A stretch of 64,000 nt of DNA from Cryptomeria japonica (GCF_030272615.1 NC_081407.1:317406456-317470455); one strand, 5' to 3'. Shown: positions 35,225 through 47,246, counted from the first letter of the stretch. The notes: generated by a model not told the origin, from the sequence alone. Made by a program: numbers and translations.

Positions 35225-37085
35225 GGAAGGCTCTGCAGTCATTATCTTATTACCCTTTCTCCTTACTAACCTTCCACTGTCATTTCTACTCTCCTCTTCA
35301 TCACTCTTTCTTCTCTTACTCTTTTCTGAGAATATTCATGAGTAGGTCTCCTTCCTACCATGCCACCTGGTCTCTGGGACAAAGGAGGTTGTGAACTTGA
35401 CCGTTGTCGACCATGAACTTCTTCAAGTTTGGCTATCTTCTCCTTTAAAATAAACTTTAATTCATTGAAATTATTCATAACAAAGTCGACCTTGGCACAA
35501 AATGGGGTAAAATCATTCAATGGGTCATATTTTAGATCCATCTTTTGGATTGAAGCCCATAAATTTCTGAAGATTATCCACTTTTCTTTCCTCCATTCCT
35601 AAGTCATGAAATCAAATTCATTTCTGATTATATCCTCAAGAAAGTTATGCTTATGAGGCAACAGATTTCCTTTTATTCTTGTTTTGAAAGTATTGTATAA
35701 CCCCTCAGGATCACTGTGTCTAGCTATAGTCACCCCCAAATGATATGGAGCAAAGAATTTATCAAAATGTTCATATCCTCCCTTCAAAATTACAAAATAA
35801 GGGATGATAGTGTAATCTGGGAAAATTGTTTCTTTACCCCTTCCTTTTAAATCCTTGTCATGAATGCATCCTATTTGCCACATTACCTCAGCAAAACCCA
35901 TTCTCATAGGAATGTTGAAAGGTAGTACATAAGGTTGTCTGGAGAAACCATAGATTCTGATAACACTACTTACAGGATAGGGGATAAAATCCCCCAATTG
36001 TGCTCAATCCTAACAAGTGGCAACCTCTCTCTGGGTCTTACAAAATCATGTAATTCTTCGGAAATTATTGGCGGGTTTATTGTCAACCTTTGCCTCAACT
36101 TAGAAGAAAAATTGTTATCAAATCTTACAAAGTTGGCCTCATGTCTATCCCAAGATGTATCCGTGCTCCAAAGCTGCACTGGAATCTCCTGGTTATCAAT
36201 TGTCCTTTTGAGGTTCATGGTACCCTCAAAGTAATCTACATTCCTAAACAGGAACATATACATGAGTAAGGAATACCAAAAGAATTTAGCACTAGCCACT
36301 TCATTCTTAATATAATGTAACCCCTCATGAATCTTTTCTTCAAGGTAAGGGGCAAAGTCAAAAACCACTATATAATCTGGATGCTAAATTTGCATGGCCA
36401 TGTACATAAAATCAGGTGGCATTAATGTAATTGGATTAAAACCCAATATCTGACACGGAGAGAAAAATGTAGCCTGAAAGTAGGGAGCAAAAGCACCAAT
36501 TGGGAATGGCTCCTCTAAGCTAGGGCTGATATGGTATGTTGTACTCCCTCCTCTAGCCAAATGCATTGGAAGGAAATTATTTCTAATGAATTCCCTCATC
36601 TTATAGTACTCTATTTTTTTCTCATTCAAATCTACCTGCACCAAGCTTGCAGATGGTTCATACAGGTCAAAAACCTCCTGGAATTCTTCCCTTCTGATAT
36701 TCAACAAAATCTCTCCTTCATTTCCCCTAATAACCCTCGAGACAGGGTCATATCTGTTTGCAATAGCTTTGAGTAGGTCAACGTCCATAAAGACACCCAA
36801 CACTACTAACTTACCCAAATCATACTGTCAAGGACTGGATAATGGGGAATGCAAGTTCCTCTATCCATACCACAGTTTGAACATTTCTAGTCCAGTCATT
36901 GGTACACTAACATCCGCCAAGCAGAATACTTTATCCGTTAACCCTTCCCCTAGGGTTTTTCCACTCACAAATCTCTGCCCCTATTGTCTATTATTTGTCG
37001 AGGGCTTCAATTGGTCCAAGAAATCATCATAGAGATTTCTTTTCATGTAATCAATTTGTCCTAAATGTTTTCATGAGGGAGCCAT
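35225..37085 (-). pseudogene. H reading frame, N-terminal part
   Basis: Starts at ATG 37085 (MAPS, then a stop) and runs down to the N insertion at 35225. Early part: HLGQIDYMKRNLYDDFLDQL and SVPMTGLEMFKLWYG (37060-36880). The best-preserved stretch is 36818-35599: ANRYDPVSRVIRGNEGEILL, FAPYFQATFFSPCQILGFNP, then LPFNIPMRMGFAEVMWQIGC. A TAG at 35599-35601 is followed in the same frame by MDLKYDPLNDFTPFCAK and a basic Arg/Gln/Ser segment. The frame continues across the N target site into 26145. Domain order resembles N ORF2 (helical domain, basic linker, acidic linker, C-terminal coiled coils), but I could not align the two. Function unknown. Confidence 0.6.
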
Positions 37086-38449
37086 CTTTTGAACTAGGAT
37101 TTTCTACTATAACTTCAAATTGAGGAAGAAAAGACTAGGGCTAACACAAGAGTTAAATTACAACAGTAATTTAAACAAATTTCACTATTCTCTATTTAGC
37201 TTTTAACCCTAGAACAATTAAAATTCTTTTCTTACAATTTCATGCACAATTTATAACATCAATTTGTTTCAAGAACAGATGAAGGAGATCAAGAAAACCT
37301 ATTGTTTTGATTACACCAGAGAGATAGCAATTCTATGTTGCAAGGAATCGTTTCAACCTTCTTCAGCAACAGGAATATCTTCTGGATTGCTATGAAATCC
37401 TTTACGAATGAAGAACAACTTTTAAAAGTGCTTTTATTACTGCCTGGAATGAAATGCAAATGTCTCATCCACCATTACTACTTGCGTGAGTGAAACAACG
37501 GCTCTTAACTTGCATTTGAAAAGTTTAAAACCTAACCGTCAATCATCCTCCAAGTTGGAAAATCTTACAGATCAAACCATTCAATCTGACAGTTATTATC
37601 CAATGTGGCAAGCGGGTTTATCCTTGGCATGATGTGGCACATCCAACTCATCACATATTTCACCACCTTTAGAGACCCCACCATCGGCTTTCCCTAGCTC
37701 GCCTTGGACATGTGGCATCATCTCGTGATACCGCAGTCCATAATTTTCTTGCATCTTTTGATCGTAGGACCACGGAAACCATCAGATCTTCTCTATGCTT
37801 ACCTTCTATCTGCATCAGTCACTTAACAAAGGCCGCTAACTCTCGATCATTTCTCAGACTGCAATTAAAACATTACCGCTTGATATAAGCACATGCAGAA
37901 ATATTCATTTCTAGTAACTCAGGTTTTAACCACTGGGAACCGATAACATCAAACATTTGAAAATTCAAACCGCCAGCTCACCTTTATCCATCAAGCATAC
38001 GTGGCATCATCTCGTGATGTTGCATTCTTTATCATCCTTTCACTTTCGACCACAGGGAAGTGCGGACCGTCAGATCTGTCTTTTCTTTATCAACTGGCCA
38101 AAATATTTAGGAATTTTTGACTTTGGAAAATTATGGGCACGGGCACAAATATTAAAAGGAGACCGACTATAGGGAAAATTTTATGCAACTTAGGAAAATC
38201 ATTTCATAGACTGGTCTAATGCAACTTAACACTTAGGAAATAAAATGGCCCTGCCAACGGAATACAACCCTCGGCCTTAAGTGGGAAAAGGTAACGACAA
38301 AACATAAAAGGCCCAAAGATTTTCTTTTATACCAAGACTTATCAAGAAATCACAACCCCCTAAAAACCTAAACCTTGAAACCCTGATAGAGAGCAATAAA
38401 ACCAGAATGACCAAAATTTTGCAAGACATAATTTTAGGTCCTAACAGTG
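37086..38449 (-). mobile_element. Probable 5' LTR/leader of the H element
   Basis: Non-coding 1.36 kb. On the minus strand it starts TGTTAGGACCT at 38449, exactly where the gypsy RT of element B begins, so it looks like an LTR border. TATA-like ggtataaaag is at about 38330 on minus. No primer site could be found between here and the H start codon, so the LTR end is undefined and this may be part LTR, part leader. Confidence 0.45.
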
Positions 38450-38947
38450 TGCACAGATTTCAGAGATCTCAATAAAGTGTGTCCCAAGGATGCTTTTCCT
38501 TTACCAAACATAGACATCATTGTGGACTTGACAGCTAGACACGCCATGTTTTCTCTTATGGATGGTTTCTGAGGTTATAATCAAATGAAAATAGAACCAA
38601 AATATTAAGAGAAGACATCCTTCACATGCCCGTGGGGTACTTTTTGCTAGAATGTAATTCCTTTTGGGCTAAAAAATGTAGATGCTACATACCAAAGGGT
38701 GATGACCATAATTTTTCATGATATGATGCATACCTTCATGCAAGATTATGTTGATGATCTATTGGCTAAATCATATACTAGAGAAGCACACCTATAAATC
38801 TTGGGTAAAATCTTTGATTACTTAAGAAATATAAGCTAAGATTGAATCCAAAGAAAACGTACATTTGGTGTCACTTCTGGAAAACTTCTAGGGTATTTTG
38901 TTTTAGCTCGAGGCATAGAAGTAGATCCTGCTAAAGTAAAAGCGATC
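38450..38947 (+). pseudogene. Element B gypsy reverse transcriptase, 5'-truncated
   Basis: RT starting at VCTDFRDLNKVCPKDAFPLP, where the H element border cuts it. MDGF and a damaged GYNQMKIEP, SFTCPWGTF, and an intact YVDD at 38747-38758 (QDYVDDLLAKS) follow in shifting frames. Several stops and at least one indel near 38860 break it. Residues that bind the template ahead of VCTDF are missing from the window. Confidence 0.8.
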
Positions 38948-39600
38948 ATGGAAATGGAATCACCCAAAAATATCAGTCAGTTGCGCTTGCTTCAAGAAAG
39001 ACTCCAATCCATCAGAAGGTTCATTGCTCAACTAGCTAATAGGTGTCATCCCTTTACTCACGTGTTGCATAAAAATGTTCCATTTAGATGGGATGACAAA
39101 TGTGAAGAAGCCTTCAACAAAATAAAAGAATACCTGATGAATCCACCTCTATTAATATCATGGATTGAAGGTGAGCCATTGTTGCTTCACATATCAACTA
39201 CAAATGTATCATTAGGAGCTCTTCTTTCACAACACAATCATGAAAGATGATAATGAGCCATTTATTATATCAGCAAGACTCTAGTTGGATATGAGCTAAA
39301 CAACTCATCTATTGAAAAATCATTCTTAGCAGTAGTATTTGCATCCCAAAAGTTGTGGCACTATATGCTAACCATTCAGTTAAGTTGATAGCCAAAATTG
39401 ACCCACTGAAATATCTTCTCAGCAAAACAACCTTAACAGGTAGATTAGCAAAATGGGTAATGATCCTGAGTGAATTTGATATTGAGTATATCGACATAAA
39501 ATCTATCAAAGGACAAGTGATCATTGACCAACTGGTAGAAGCACCACTCCATGATGATCATCCACTCCACATTGAATTTCCAAATGTTGATGTTCTCATA
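38948..39600 (+). pseudogene. Element B RT-linked RNase H
   Basis: Continues from RT: NISQLRLLQERLQSIRRFIA, HVLHKNVPFRWDDKCEEAF, then PLLLHISTTNVSLGALLSQ, in which the catalytic Asp position reads Ser/Thr-Thr. A frameshift near 39245 follows, and then PLKYLLSKTTLTGRLAKWV and LSEFDIEYI close the domain. This is the gypsy-type RNase H that stays fused to RT. Confidence 0.75.
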
Positions 39601-40020
39601 GTTAACAAGAAAACATGGCAATTGTATTTTGATGGTTCTTACACATAGCATGGATCAGTGGCAAGGTTACTATTTGTCACGCCTCAAGGTTGTACCATCT
39701 CAAAATCATACAAATTAAATTTTCCTTGCACTAACAATATGGCAGAATATGAGGCATTGGTCATAGGAATCAAGATGGCCATAGAATGGAACATTACACA
39801 TTTACAAGTCTATCAAGACACTCAGCTGGTAATCAATCAAGTCAATGATGATTACCAAACTAAAGATGACAAACTCATGCCTTACAAAAGGATGGTTGAT
39901 GACTTCAAAAACTAATTTGTGGACATTTATATTGAGCAAATCCCAAGGAATGATAACAAAGAAACAGATTCCATGGCCACAATAACTTCTCTACTTTAGA
40001 TGCAAGAAAATCAAGATCAT
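39601..40020 (+). pseudogene. Element B archaeal-type RNase H, downstream of RT
   Basis: Second RNase H of Tat elements. WQLYFDGSYT gives the first Asp (about 39630), then a stop. LLFVTPQGCTISKSYKLNF, NNMAEYEALVIGI (Glu, about 39745) and VYQDTQLVINQV (Asp, about 39820) keep the acidic set. DDKLMPYKRMVDDF then a stop, and the segment ends near 40000. The position between RT-RNase H and integrase is the usual Tat order and contrasts with element A. Confidence 0.8.
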
Positions 40021-40993
40021 TATGAATTCCTGGTGGACGAATTGTTTTATCCCGCCTATGATTGTCCTGATACCCAACTCATATGTCACCTAGTAGGACC
40101 CAATTCCTCTTGTTATGGCCATATTTATACCTACTAGAAAGACAATACCCTTCCTCTTGACCTATCAAGAAACCAAAAATGAAATTTCATTCAACAATCC
40201 GCTTGTTACACTATTGTAGCAGGCACTTTTATAGACGAAGTCTGGATAGTACTCTCCTTAGATGTCTTGAGCAGGAAGAATATGAGAAGGATTTGAGGGA
40301 AGTCCATAATGGTATTTGTGGTACCCATTCAAGTGGTTTTACTCTTTCAAAGAAACTCATACGATTGGGTTACTATTGGCCAACTATGGAGAGAGATTCT
40401 TTTCAATTTTCCAAAAAGTGTAAGAAATGTCAAATCCATGGAAATCTCATACACACAATAGCACAGGAGCTCCATGCCTTAGCAACATCTTGGCCATTTT
40501 TTCAATGGGGTCTTGATCTAGTGGGAAAATTCATCCATCTTCTTCCCATGGTCACAAGTTTATCCTTATGGCTACCGAGTACTTCATGAAATGCATTCAA
40601 GTAGTACCTCTCACCAACATCACAGGGAAACAAATTGTTGCATTCATCTTGAACTACATCATCTGTTGCTATGGCATTCCCATGACTATCATCATTGACA
40701 ATGGGTAGCCTTTCAAAAATCAAGATGTACAAGAGCTTTATGAGAAAATTTTAGATCCAACATAGGTTTTGCACACCCTATTATCCCCAAGGGAATGGGC
40801 AGGCAAAAGCCTCCAACAAGACAATTTTAAAAATTAAAAAAAAGACAGTTAATGACACTAGCAAAGATTGGCATGTCTAGCTAAACCCTACTCTATGAGC
40901 ATATTGTACTAGTATCCATACACCCACAAGTGCCACACCATATTCCCTTGTCTATGGGTCTGAAGTAATATTGCTAGTTGAAGTGGAGATATC
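40021..40993 (+). pseudogene. Element B integrase, N-terminal and core part
   Basis: Zinc module VHNGICGTHSSGF ... CKKCQIHGN at about 40300-40440 with both His and both Cys. Core starts FFQWGLDLVGKF (first Asp, about 40510), frameshift near 40555, ATEYFMKCIQVVPL, GIPMTIIIDNG (second Asp, about 40697), and YYPQGNGQAKASNKT, where the catalytic Glu position reads Lys (about 40805). The reading then reaches VYGSEVILLVEVEI and is interrupted at 40993 by a solo LTR; it resumes at 42689. Confidence 0.8.
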
Positions 40994-42688
40994 TGATTAA
41001 AATACTGCAGACAACTAAGAGGCGGGGTGAATCAGTTGTCATCAAAACTTGCAGCAACCTACTTCAAATTTACATTTGATGTTAAATAATGAAAGCATGA
41101 AACATCAACACAACATGAGAACACGTAACACCAAGATTTTTGACATAGAAAACCTGGTCAACGGAAAAACCATGGTGGGAACCTACCCACAATATGATGA
41201 TACCCTGTTAGAAGTATATGAAATATTACAATGTGGAATGCACATGCATTCAAGCACACTGCCTATGTTGGTAGTGGGCCAGCATCCCTCGCGGGGATTT
41301 GCGACATGGTTTAACAGCCTCCTGTAGATTCTATAAGTCTAGTGGTTATATCGGGCATTGACAAGTCGATCTTTTCGTGCAACAACAACCCTAGCTTGTA
41401 AGAAGTGGTATCAAAGCTTGGTCACAGGTTCGAATCACGCAAGCCATAGCGAGTGACGCTAGGAGGGGGATTGTTGCCAATGGGCCAGCGTCCCTCGTGA
41501 GGATTTGCAAGATGGTTTAACAGCCTCCTATGGATTCTATAAGTCTAGTGGTTGTATCGAGCATTGATAGGTTGATCTTTTGGTGCAACGGCAACCACAC
41601 TTGTAACAGCCTAGAGCTCACTACTCAAAACACATAACAAAAAGGGCTACAACTCTAGGGAAGACTCACTATCTTTCAGACATCTCCAAATGCTTGGTTA
41701 TAGTTTCGGTTAAGCACAAATCATCTTCTACTCACTTCTTCACACTTTTTCTCTGCTATCAAATGATTAATACATTATTCACACATACATCTAATGATGA
41801 CACCTCTCACAAGATTACAACATTAATTTATACATAGCATCAACCTTGATATCTAACCAAGGTTGGCTCGACACACCTAAAATAATTATAATGATATATT
41901 TGTTGATCAAATACAAAATATCACATGTGGACTAATACAATGTTGGCTAAGACATAGCATGGATGTAAATCACCACCACGAACATGAAATACCTCAAATA
42001 ATTATGCCTCGAACATCTGCAATACACTACAATCGTCATGTTGGCCAAGAACATGAAGAATACGACCAAACAATAGAAAATCACCAATAACATGATCATT
42101 GATCAATGCAGACCACCAAAATGAATAGAACACAACCTAGAAACATCCTCAAGCAATGTTAATTACCACAACAACATCTGCACCAACTCGAATTACTAGA
42201 ATCATCAGATCATCATACCGGACCTCAAGAACACCAACTAAACTAACTGTCAAACTGAAAGATTCACTTGCAGACCTCCAAATAATGAACCACTTGAATT
42301 TGAGACATGTGCATCAATGTCCCAAACATATTCCACACATCTGTAGATCAAGATATTGCAATCCAGAGCAATGCAGATGAAAATACCGAACACTGACATC
42401 ACTAAACAACAGAAAAATTGGCCATAACACCAATACTCAAATTTCACTCAAATAATCATGCAGACCTCTGACACTTTCACTAAATCAACTATAGATATCA
42501 CTCTACAAACCCTTTAATACACAACAACTAAACATCAACATACAACACAAACCATCAATTTAAATATCACCATATCATTGCACCAAACATAGAAATATGT
42601 TGACAATAATGACAACATATTCTCAATCAACCTCAAATATCCTAAGAACATATTTGTAGAATCCAACAATCTCCTAGAACATCCAACA
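40994..42688 (-). mobile_element. Solo copia-type LTR inside element B integrase
   Basis: Minus-strand TGTTGGATGTTC at 42688 to a TCA end at 40994. Flanks atatc (40989-40993) and atacc (42689-42693) match at four of five bases. Removing it rejoins the integrase reading (VEVEI on the left; IPSLCVSLKGL on the right). Holds the box CTAAGAGGCGGGGTGAATCAG-type sequence at 41015-41035 near its 3' end and a TRIM at 41266-41608. Length without the TRIM and its TSD is about 1,347 bp. Confidence 0.85.
41266..41608 (+). mobile_element. TRIM/SMART mini LTR element, 343 bp, TSD gccta
   Basis: Two direct terminal repeats of 138 bp (41266-41403) and 137 bp (41472-41608) surround 68 bp. Repeat starts TGTTGGTAGTGGGCC and TGTTGCCAATGGGCC; ends TTGTAAGA and TTGTAACA. 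Primer site tggtatcaaagc (41406-41417, one mismatch to the tRNA-Met site) follows two bases after the first repeat. A polypurine tract aggagggggat (41461-41471) abuts the second. TSD gccta at 41261-41265 and 41609-41613. It codes for nothing and must use enzymes of other elements. The repeats differ at about 20 positions, so it is old. Confidence 0.92.
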
Positions 42689-43060
42689 ATACCTTCTCTA
42701 TGTGTATCACTCAAAGGCCTCATTCCAGATGAGGAACAACAAGTGTCTAGACTACAAGAGTTGTAATTGTTGCAAGAATGTCGACAAAATGTCGGTGATC
42801 ACTTAAGAGTATACCAGCAAAGAATGTCACGTAGTTAAAATCACAAGTTCAAGCCTAGAGTGTTTCAATTTGGTGATCTCATTCTCAAGGAGAATCCATG
42901 CAATCAGTAGAATCGCGAAAAGAAGGGGAAATTCAAGCCAAACTGGTTAGGTCCCTTTGTTGTCACAACTACATATGGGTGTGGTTCCTATCAGTTGTCA
43001 ACACCTGAAGGAGATTCGCTTGAAGAGACCATTAATAGTTTACATTGGAAAAATTTCCAT
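42689..43060 (+). pseudogene. Element B integrase C-terminal module
   Basis: Continuation after the solo LTR: IPSLCVSLKGLIPDEEQQVS, then YQQRMSRS, FKPRVFQFGDLILKENP, KFKPNWLGPFVVTT (the GPF/GPY-type module) and SLHWKNF. Stops at about 42758 and 42837 fall at expected Glu/Tyr-like positions. It ends in A-rich DNA. Confidence 0.8.
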
Positions 43061-44100
43061 ATCTGAAAAATACAAAAAAAAATTTAAAATGATGAAAAAA
43101 TACAAAAAAAATCAAAAAACGATGAAAAATACAAAAAAATCAAATATGAGAAAAGGTGTAATAATAATAAATAGTGAAAACTTGGAAACAGGCACTATTG
43201 TTAGCCAGCTTCTCCATCTATTCGGTCACACATCTCTTTGCTTGCATCCATTCGCTGGCATTGTACATATCCGCAATAAATCCTCTTGTATCTAATCAGG
43301 CATCAACTGTAAATCGCACCGTGGTTTGGATCATTGTATACACCCATAATAAAGGTTTGTTTCTAGACTACGAGAAAAATCCTAAACCTAGTTAGCAATA
43401 ATCTACATTGAGCTTAAACACAACAGTCAGGCAACGTTTGCAAAAAACAAAGATCACAAAATCCAACAATGAACATTGAGCATAAGTATCAAAATCAAAC
43501 TCAATATCAAACAAACAAACAATCAATGGATGATATCTTCTTAATCAAGTCTAAAACACTTTAGTCTGAATGTTCAATTGTTGTGTTTTGATTATTCTAT
43601 CATGCCTCCCAAGTAACTCAAGGATGTCTCATACTAGAGGAACATAAGGAAGAAGCATGATCTTTTCTTTGCATGCTATCTATCAGTTAATCGTCACTAA
43701 TGTGCAAATTTGTTGCAGGACATGATCAATAATATATCATCAATGACATTTTGGGTTTGCATAAGAAGATGATTAACTTTTACATCTATTTGCACGCAAA
43801 CAACACTAAGGTAATCTATCATACCTCAATGCTTGTGTTAACTTGCAATATCAAAATCCATGTAAGTGATACTAAGGTTATCATGGTTTAATTATACATT
43901 GATGTTTATATTGGCTTACAATATTTTAAAAGACTCAAAGATGATAAAAATCATGATCAAATGACTGGTCCGATGATAATATTGCATTAGTTGCATCTTG
44001 GAATACTTAGATTAGATTTCATTCATGTTGAGGCCAGGTATCATTTTCCAACGCTGGGGTCAAATGATGTTATCTCGCATATTAAGGGATAGAGTACATT
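43061..44100 (+). other. 3' non-coding region of element B
   Basis: Begins with A-rich AAATACAAAAAAAAT repeats (43065-43145), then unique-looking DNA with CTTGCATCCATTCGCTGGCA near 43240, which I associate with post-pol regions of Tat/Ogre-type elements. No ORF supported. Confidence 0.45.
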
Positions 44101-44870
44101 GGAAATTAACAAAAATAAGTGACTCACTTGCATAACATTGCATTCATTAGCATTCCATCATTGTAATTCATTAGATTCATTTTGCATATAAGCTTTGCAT
44201 TGCATCAATAATTCTGTATATAATTGCATTCAAATAGTCATCCCATATAGTTTTATTTTAGATCAGTGCATTCATGTAATTCATGCATGCATTGAATTCA
44301 TATTTTAGCATATCATCACATTTCATAGCATATTGCATTTCACATCTTATCTCTGCACTACATTTCATTACATAAAATTGTACATAAGGAAATTCATGCA
44401 TAAATCATTAATACATATTCATATCCATTATATTCTTCACAATCATATCATAATTATGTATATGTGCATAAATCATCACATGTTAATAACCATGGCATAT
44501 TCTTCATTGTTTATATTCTCATTTTCATCATCATTCATTTCATGATCATCGCATATTATCCATCACATTACAACATCATATAAGAATGCATTACATAGTA
44601 CATAATCATCATTGCATTATTCATTCATTGCATGAGCAACATAGATCATCATAAGTATGCATGAAATAAGCATTCATCACACAAACATGTACCTAAGCAT
44701 ATAAATATCATAACTAGCATCATTATAAAGTGCATCTCATAATCAGTGAACGCATGAACTTCATAACATAGGATCATCTAGGCATGTAAATAAATGCATA
44801 CATTCATCATGTAAATCATATAGACCATATAAAGCATGTAAAAAGTAGAATGCATCCATAATGTAATAAC
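44100..44870. repeat. CAT/ATT-rich low-complexity tract
   Basis: Degenerate words such as CATTCATTGCATCAT and CATAATCATC recur throughout. No clear unit length and no coding. Confidence 0.7.
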
Positions 44871-45123
44871 TGCATCCATTGTATCATAAGAAAATAGGGC
44901 AATAATGTTGACTACAGGGTATGTGCAGCAAGTTGTGGTACCAAAAGGGGGTCTTAAGATGCCACTTTTTTCTGAAATCAGCAAAGTATGAACTTCAATG
45001 ACAAATTGAACATAGTTACACTTCAAATTAGAAGATGCAACAAGAACAAGAGTTTGAGTGCTTCGAGTCTACTTTCTAAACTACTAATATTTTTTAAAAT
45101 GGTGGAGGTTAAGGGCTTCAAAA

Positions 45124-45193
45124 AGGGGGGCCACAAAAAGTGGTCCTGTTTTTTATGCAAAAAACATAACATAGCGTCTGTTGTGGCCCCCCT
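45124..45193. repeat. 13-bp perfect inverted repeat
   Basis: AGGGGGGCCACAA at 45124-45136 and its complement at 45181-45193, 44-base spacer. Confidence 0.85.
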
Positions 45194-45902
45194 AAAAAGT
45201 TAACTTTTTTTTTAATTTTTAAAATCACTTCAGTGAGAAATTAGCTAACACCTTGTAGTTTATGGCAGATTTTTTGGCTAATTTTTAATGAGTATATGAT
45301 TTTTTACTAATTTTCGAAGTGGACACATCCTGAAAAAACAAAAATTTGAGGGTGCTCCCACCTAAAATCATTGAAAACTAATCAAAAATCAATTTATTTT
45401 TTTAAATTGTGTAGAATGGAGTCTAGTTTCTAAAAATGAAAGTTTCTTCAAAATCCGATGAACGTGTAAAAAACTATAGCCAAAATAGTGCATGTTGGTT
45501 TTTGACAAAAAATGGACACACTAACAAAAGAAATTATAGATGAAAGCCTTAACAAATCAAAATGTGAAAAAAATTAAATGCTTGGATAGCTAAGAGAGAG
45601 CTTGAAGTCGCTATGGTGTTTTTTTTAGTTTTATTGAAACATGTGCAAACTTGATGGAGAGCATGACCAAAAAAAAGTGAAATTTTTTAATCTTCTGATA
45701 AAAACACGTCTCAAGTCTAAAATGGTCATGCCCAAGTACAATCCAACCGAAAGGGTTTGTGGTTTCCAATACAAACCATTTGGTGAGTGCCAAATATTGC
45801 GCTCGCCCTATTTGGTGCTTGCCAAATGCTTTGCATTATCGAATTTTTCAATTTGGGAACATTTTTCAACTTGGGCACAAGTTATACCCATCCCGGCAAG
45901 AG

Positions 45903-45989
45903 AATATATACATGAAATATAACATTTAAATATAATTCACATTTCAATATGTATCTCTTATACTTTAAGTTATATTTCATGTATATATT
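45903..45989. repeat. 21-bp perfect inverted repeat
   Basis: AATATATACATGAAATATAAC (21 bp, 45903-45923; last base C) and its exact complement at 45969-45989 around a 45-base loop. Outer flanks also share CATCC in inverted orientation, so the stem may extend with mismatches. Confidence 0.9.
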
Positions 45990-46094
45990 GGTAGGATGTT
46001 TGAGAGTCGTTTCAGTTCTATAGGAGTTATAATGTAGATTCTAGTTTTTAGAGGATCATATAAAATTTCACTTAGTCAAATCTTAGTAATCAAC

Positions 46095-47246
46095 ATGTCA
46101 AATTTTAGTAATCAGCATGCTCCTATTATCATTATTTATCTCTATATCTCACTCTCTTTATCTTCCCCAAACTCTAGACCTATCTCTTTCCCTCTCTTGT
46201 CTCTCTCACTTCTCTCTCGCCTCTCTAGGTATATCCCATCCTCTCTATCTTTCATTCCTTCCTTTTACCCCCATTTTTATCCTTGACTCCCTCCCTCTCT
46301 CTTCTTCTCTCTCACTCTCTTATTGTTTCTCTCCACTCCCACTCCTTTCTCTTGGCCACTACCTATCCCTTTAATCCTCTCTCTCCCCATATCTAGGGCT
46401 CTCCCTCCCTCCCTATTCACCTCACTACCTCTCCCTCCCTATATTATTACCTACCTCTCTCTCCCACTCTAAGTTTCTCACTTATCTAATTATCCAACCT
46501 CTAGTTCTCTCCCTCCCTCTCCACCTTTCTCTCCCTTCCCCTACCCCTATCTATTTATGAACTCTCTCCCTCTCTTCTCTGTCTCTCCAAACCTATCTAT
46601 CTCCTCATTCGCTAGGTAATCTCACTCCCTCCATGTCTATGTCTCCATCCATCCCCTCTTACTCATCTCTTTGTTCTTATATCTCTTCTCTTCTCCCTCC
46701 TTACCCTCTCTAGGTCTCTCCCTTCCTTTCTTTCCCCCATCTCCCTCCCTATCTCCCTCCCCCACTCTCTCATCTTCTCTCTTCCTCTCTTATTCTCTAT
46801 CTCCATTGTCTTGGTCATTACCTCTCCATACCACCCTCTCTCCCCTCTCTAGGTTTCTCCCTCCCTTCCTCTCCACCTATCTACCTGTGCATATAGGTCT
46901 TGTTACCTACCTCTCTTTATCCCCCTCTATCCATCTCACTCATTTCTCGCCATCTAGGTCTCTCACCTATCTATATGTCTACTCTATAGTTATCTCCCTC
47001 CCTCTCTACCTCTCTATATCTCCTCTTTAACTCTATCCCTTTATGAACTCCCTCCTCTTCTCTTCCTCCCCTTACCTCTATATCTCCTTCTTCCATAGGT
47101 CTCTCACTCCCTCCATGTCTACCTCTCCATCCATCCCCTCTTACTCCTCTATTTTTTCTTGTGTCTCTCCTCTTCTATCTCCCTCCCCTCTCCAGGTATA
47201 TCCCTCCCTTTCTTCTCCTCTCCCTCTCTATCTCTCCATCCATACA
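46095..47246. repeat. Pyrimidine-rich (CTCTCTCC-type) array
   Basis: Degenerate C/T-rich tract with almost no purine runs. Larger similarities recur: CTCCCTCCATGTCTA at about 46629, 47112 and 50150, with matching sequence after it. That suggests a higher-order unit of about 480 bp locally. The long frames read through it are compositional artefacts. Confidence 0.85.

Larger units (their letters stand above)
44871..46090. other. AT-rich unassigned DNA with two foldbacks
   Basis: No supported ORF. Contains aaaagggggtc near 44942 (polypurine-like) and two inverted repeats, annotated separately. It could include a 3' LTR or DNA-transposon remnant, but I cannot place borders. Confidence 0.4.

Noticed and set aside
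37086-38449. Host gene promoter for H
   Set aside because: The TG border at 38449 abuts interrupted gypsy RT, so a retroelement edge is the better reading.
41401-41470. tRNA gene suggested by GGTTCGAATC near 41428
   Set aside because: The word resembles a T-arm, but no A or B box set or cloverleaf fits, and it lies in the TRIM interior.
43065-43145. Lys-rich ORF extension after element B integrase
   Set aside because: A-rich simple repeat following the integrase C-terminus; not a credible domain.
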